Below, one piece after another: positions 6,482 to 6,625 of a stretch of DNA of 6,625 bases. Each line of letters begins with the position of its first letter. Within the stretch, counting starts at the first letter, position 1. The notes beneath the pieces are model-generated. The model was not told the origin of the DNA and did not search any database. It saw only the letters and a list, made by a program, of their open reading frames with translations. The stretch is from an uncultured Selenomonadaceae bacterium (GTDB lineage: Bacteria > Bacillota > Negativicutes > Selenomonadales > Selenomonadaceae), in contig CACZOL010000129.1 in the NCBI GenBank assembly GCA_902782705.1, positions 1 to 6,625 on the forward strand, in the 5' to 3' direction. Both the position numbers and the translations under genes were made by a program.

Positions 6482-6602
6482 GCAAGGCGGAAGGATTTCT
6501 GACGCCGAGCGCGGGAAAATATGATAACCAAGTCTCTCCCCGCGTATTTGCGGGGAGATTTTTTCTTTCCTGCGCGTCTCATCTTTATACGGGGGGATTT
6601 TT
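6482..6602 (+). ncRNA. Candidate cis-regulatory leader RNA with terminator and alternative pairing
   Basis: Between the promoter and the ATG at 6603 lie about 120 nt of transcribed leader. A first hairpin forms from GGCG (6486-6489) and CGCC (6503-6506), continued by GAA/TTC around GGAT, with TGA bulged. Next, CGCGGG (6510-6515) is an exact complement of CCCGCG (6539-6544), which includes most of the terminator's left arm. The terminator follows (6535-6564), then the ribosome binding site GGGGGG (6591-6596). This is the layout of an attenuated leader: one fold leaves the terminator free, the other breaks it. It does not match any riboswitch class I can recall. It could instead be a small RNA of about 80 nt ending at the terminator. 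Confidence 0.5.
6535..6564 (+). terminator. Intrinsic terminator inside the leader of the right-edge gene
   Basis: TCTCCCCGC (6535-6543) and GCGGGGAGA (6550-6558) form a perfect 9-bp stem with loop GTATTT, followed by six T's (6559-6564). It lies between a plus-strand promoter (6448-6475) and an ATG (6603) with no other gene to terminate, so it likely acts as an attenuator or ends a small RNA. Confidence 0.9.
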
Positions 6603-6625
6603 ATGGAAAACAGAGTGGCTTTGAT
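6603..6625 (+). CDS. Start of a gene cut by the window edge (possible TM1266-type ACT-domain protein)
   Basis: An ATG at 6603 follows GGGGGG (6591-6596) with 6 nt spacing, and the frame stays open to the edge, giving MENRVAL plus two bases. Only seven residues are visible. They resemble the N-terminus of the small ACT-domain proteins (TM1266 family, annotated as iron-only hydrogenase system regulators), which from memory start with METRIAVIG-like sequences and sit near hydE, hydF and hydG. That identity is a guess. That a gene starts here is better supported: promoter, leader, ribosome binding site and ATG are in the right order. Confidence 0.55.

Noticed and set aside
6394..6624. Plus-strand open frame across the trpD/right-edge intergenic region
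   Set aside because: It runs through the promoter and the terminator hairpin, its sequence is unlike a known protein, and no good ribosome binding site precedes it.
6521..6625. Possible upstream leader peptide starting at the ATG at 6521 (MITKSLPAYL...)
   Set aside because: It lacks a good ribosome binding site, is not enriched in any one amino acid as an attenuator peptide would be, stays open past the 6603 start in another frame, and is better explained as leader RNA.

Overview
The window reads as ordinary bacterial chromosome, moderately GC-rich (about half G+C by eye). All genes except a fragment at the right edge lie on the minus strand. The protein sequences, a coupled PBP1A-tyrS pair, strong GGAGG-type ribosome binding sites and sigma-A-type promoters suggest an anaerobic Firmicute. 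My best guess is the Negativicutes (Selenomonas/Megasphaera-like), from recall of protein style only and not from any search.

Read in the direction of minus-strand transcription (right to left): trpD (anthranilate phosphoribosyltransferase, 6319-5303) stands alone. It has its own promoter region, a perfect 11-bp inverted repeat in its leader, and a strong intrinsic terminator. Next is a separately promoted sodium-dependent NSS-family transporter (5151-3754), probably for a hydrophobic or aromatic amino acid. Then comes a two-gene unit with a near-consensus promoter: a class A penicillin-binding protein (PBP1A type, 3637-1433), followed 41 nt later by tyrS (tyrosyl-tRNA synthetase, 1391-168). 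Beyond tyrS lies the initiator tRNA-fMet (98-23) with its own promoter. Ten bases further on is the 5' end of what looks like another tRNA (12-1), probably tRNA-Thr, so the left edge is the start of a tRNA cluster.

The right edge (6410-6625) is divergent. A plus-strand extended -10 promoter drives a leader of about 120 nt. It holds a hairpin, a segment able to pair with the left arm of a downstream intrinsic terminator, the terminator itself, and then a well-placed ribosome binding site and ATG at 6603. Only seven full codons of that gene are visible (MENRVAL). They resemble the start of the TM1266-type ACT-domain proteins found near [FeFe]-hydrogenase maturation genes, but this is too little to settle the identity.

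Functionally this is mostly housekeeping: translation (tRNAs, tyrS), peptidoglycan synthesis (PBP1A), and aromatic amino acid supply (trpD, possibly the transporter). The parts most worth a second look are regulatory: the terminator/antiterminator-like leader at 6482-6602 and the perfect inverted repeat upstream of trpD. I saw no mobile elements, CRISPR arrays, phage genes or defence systems.
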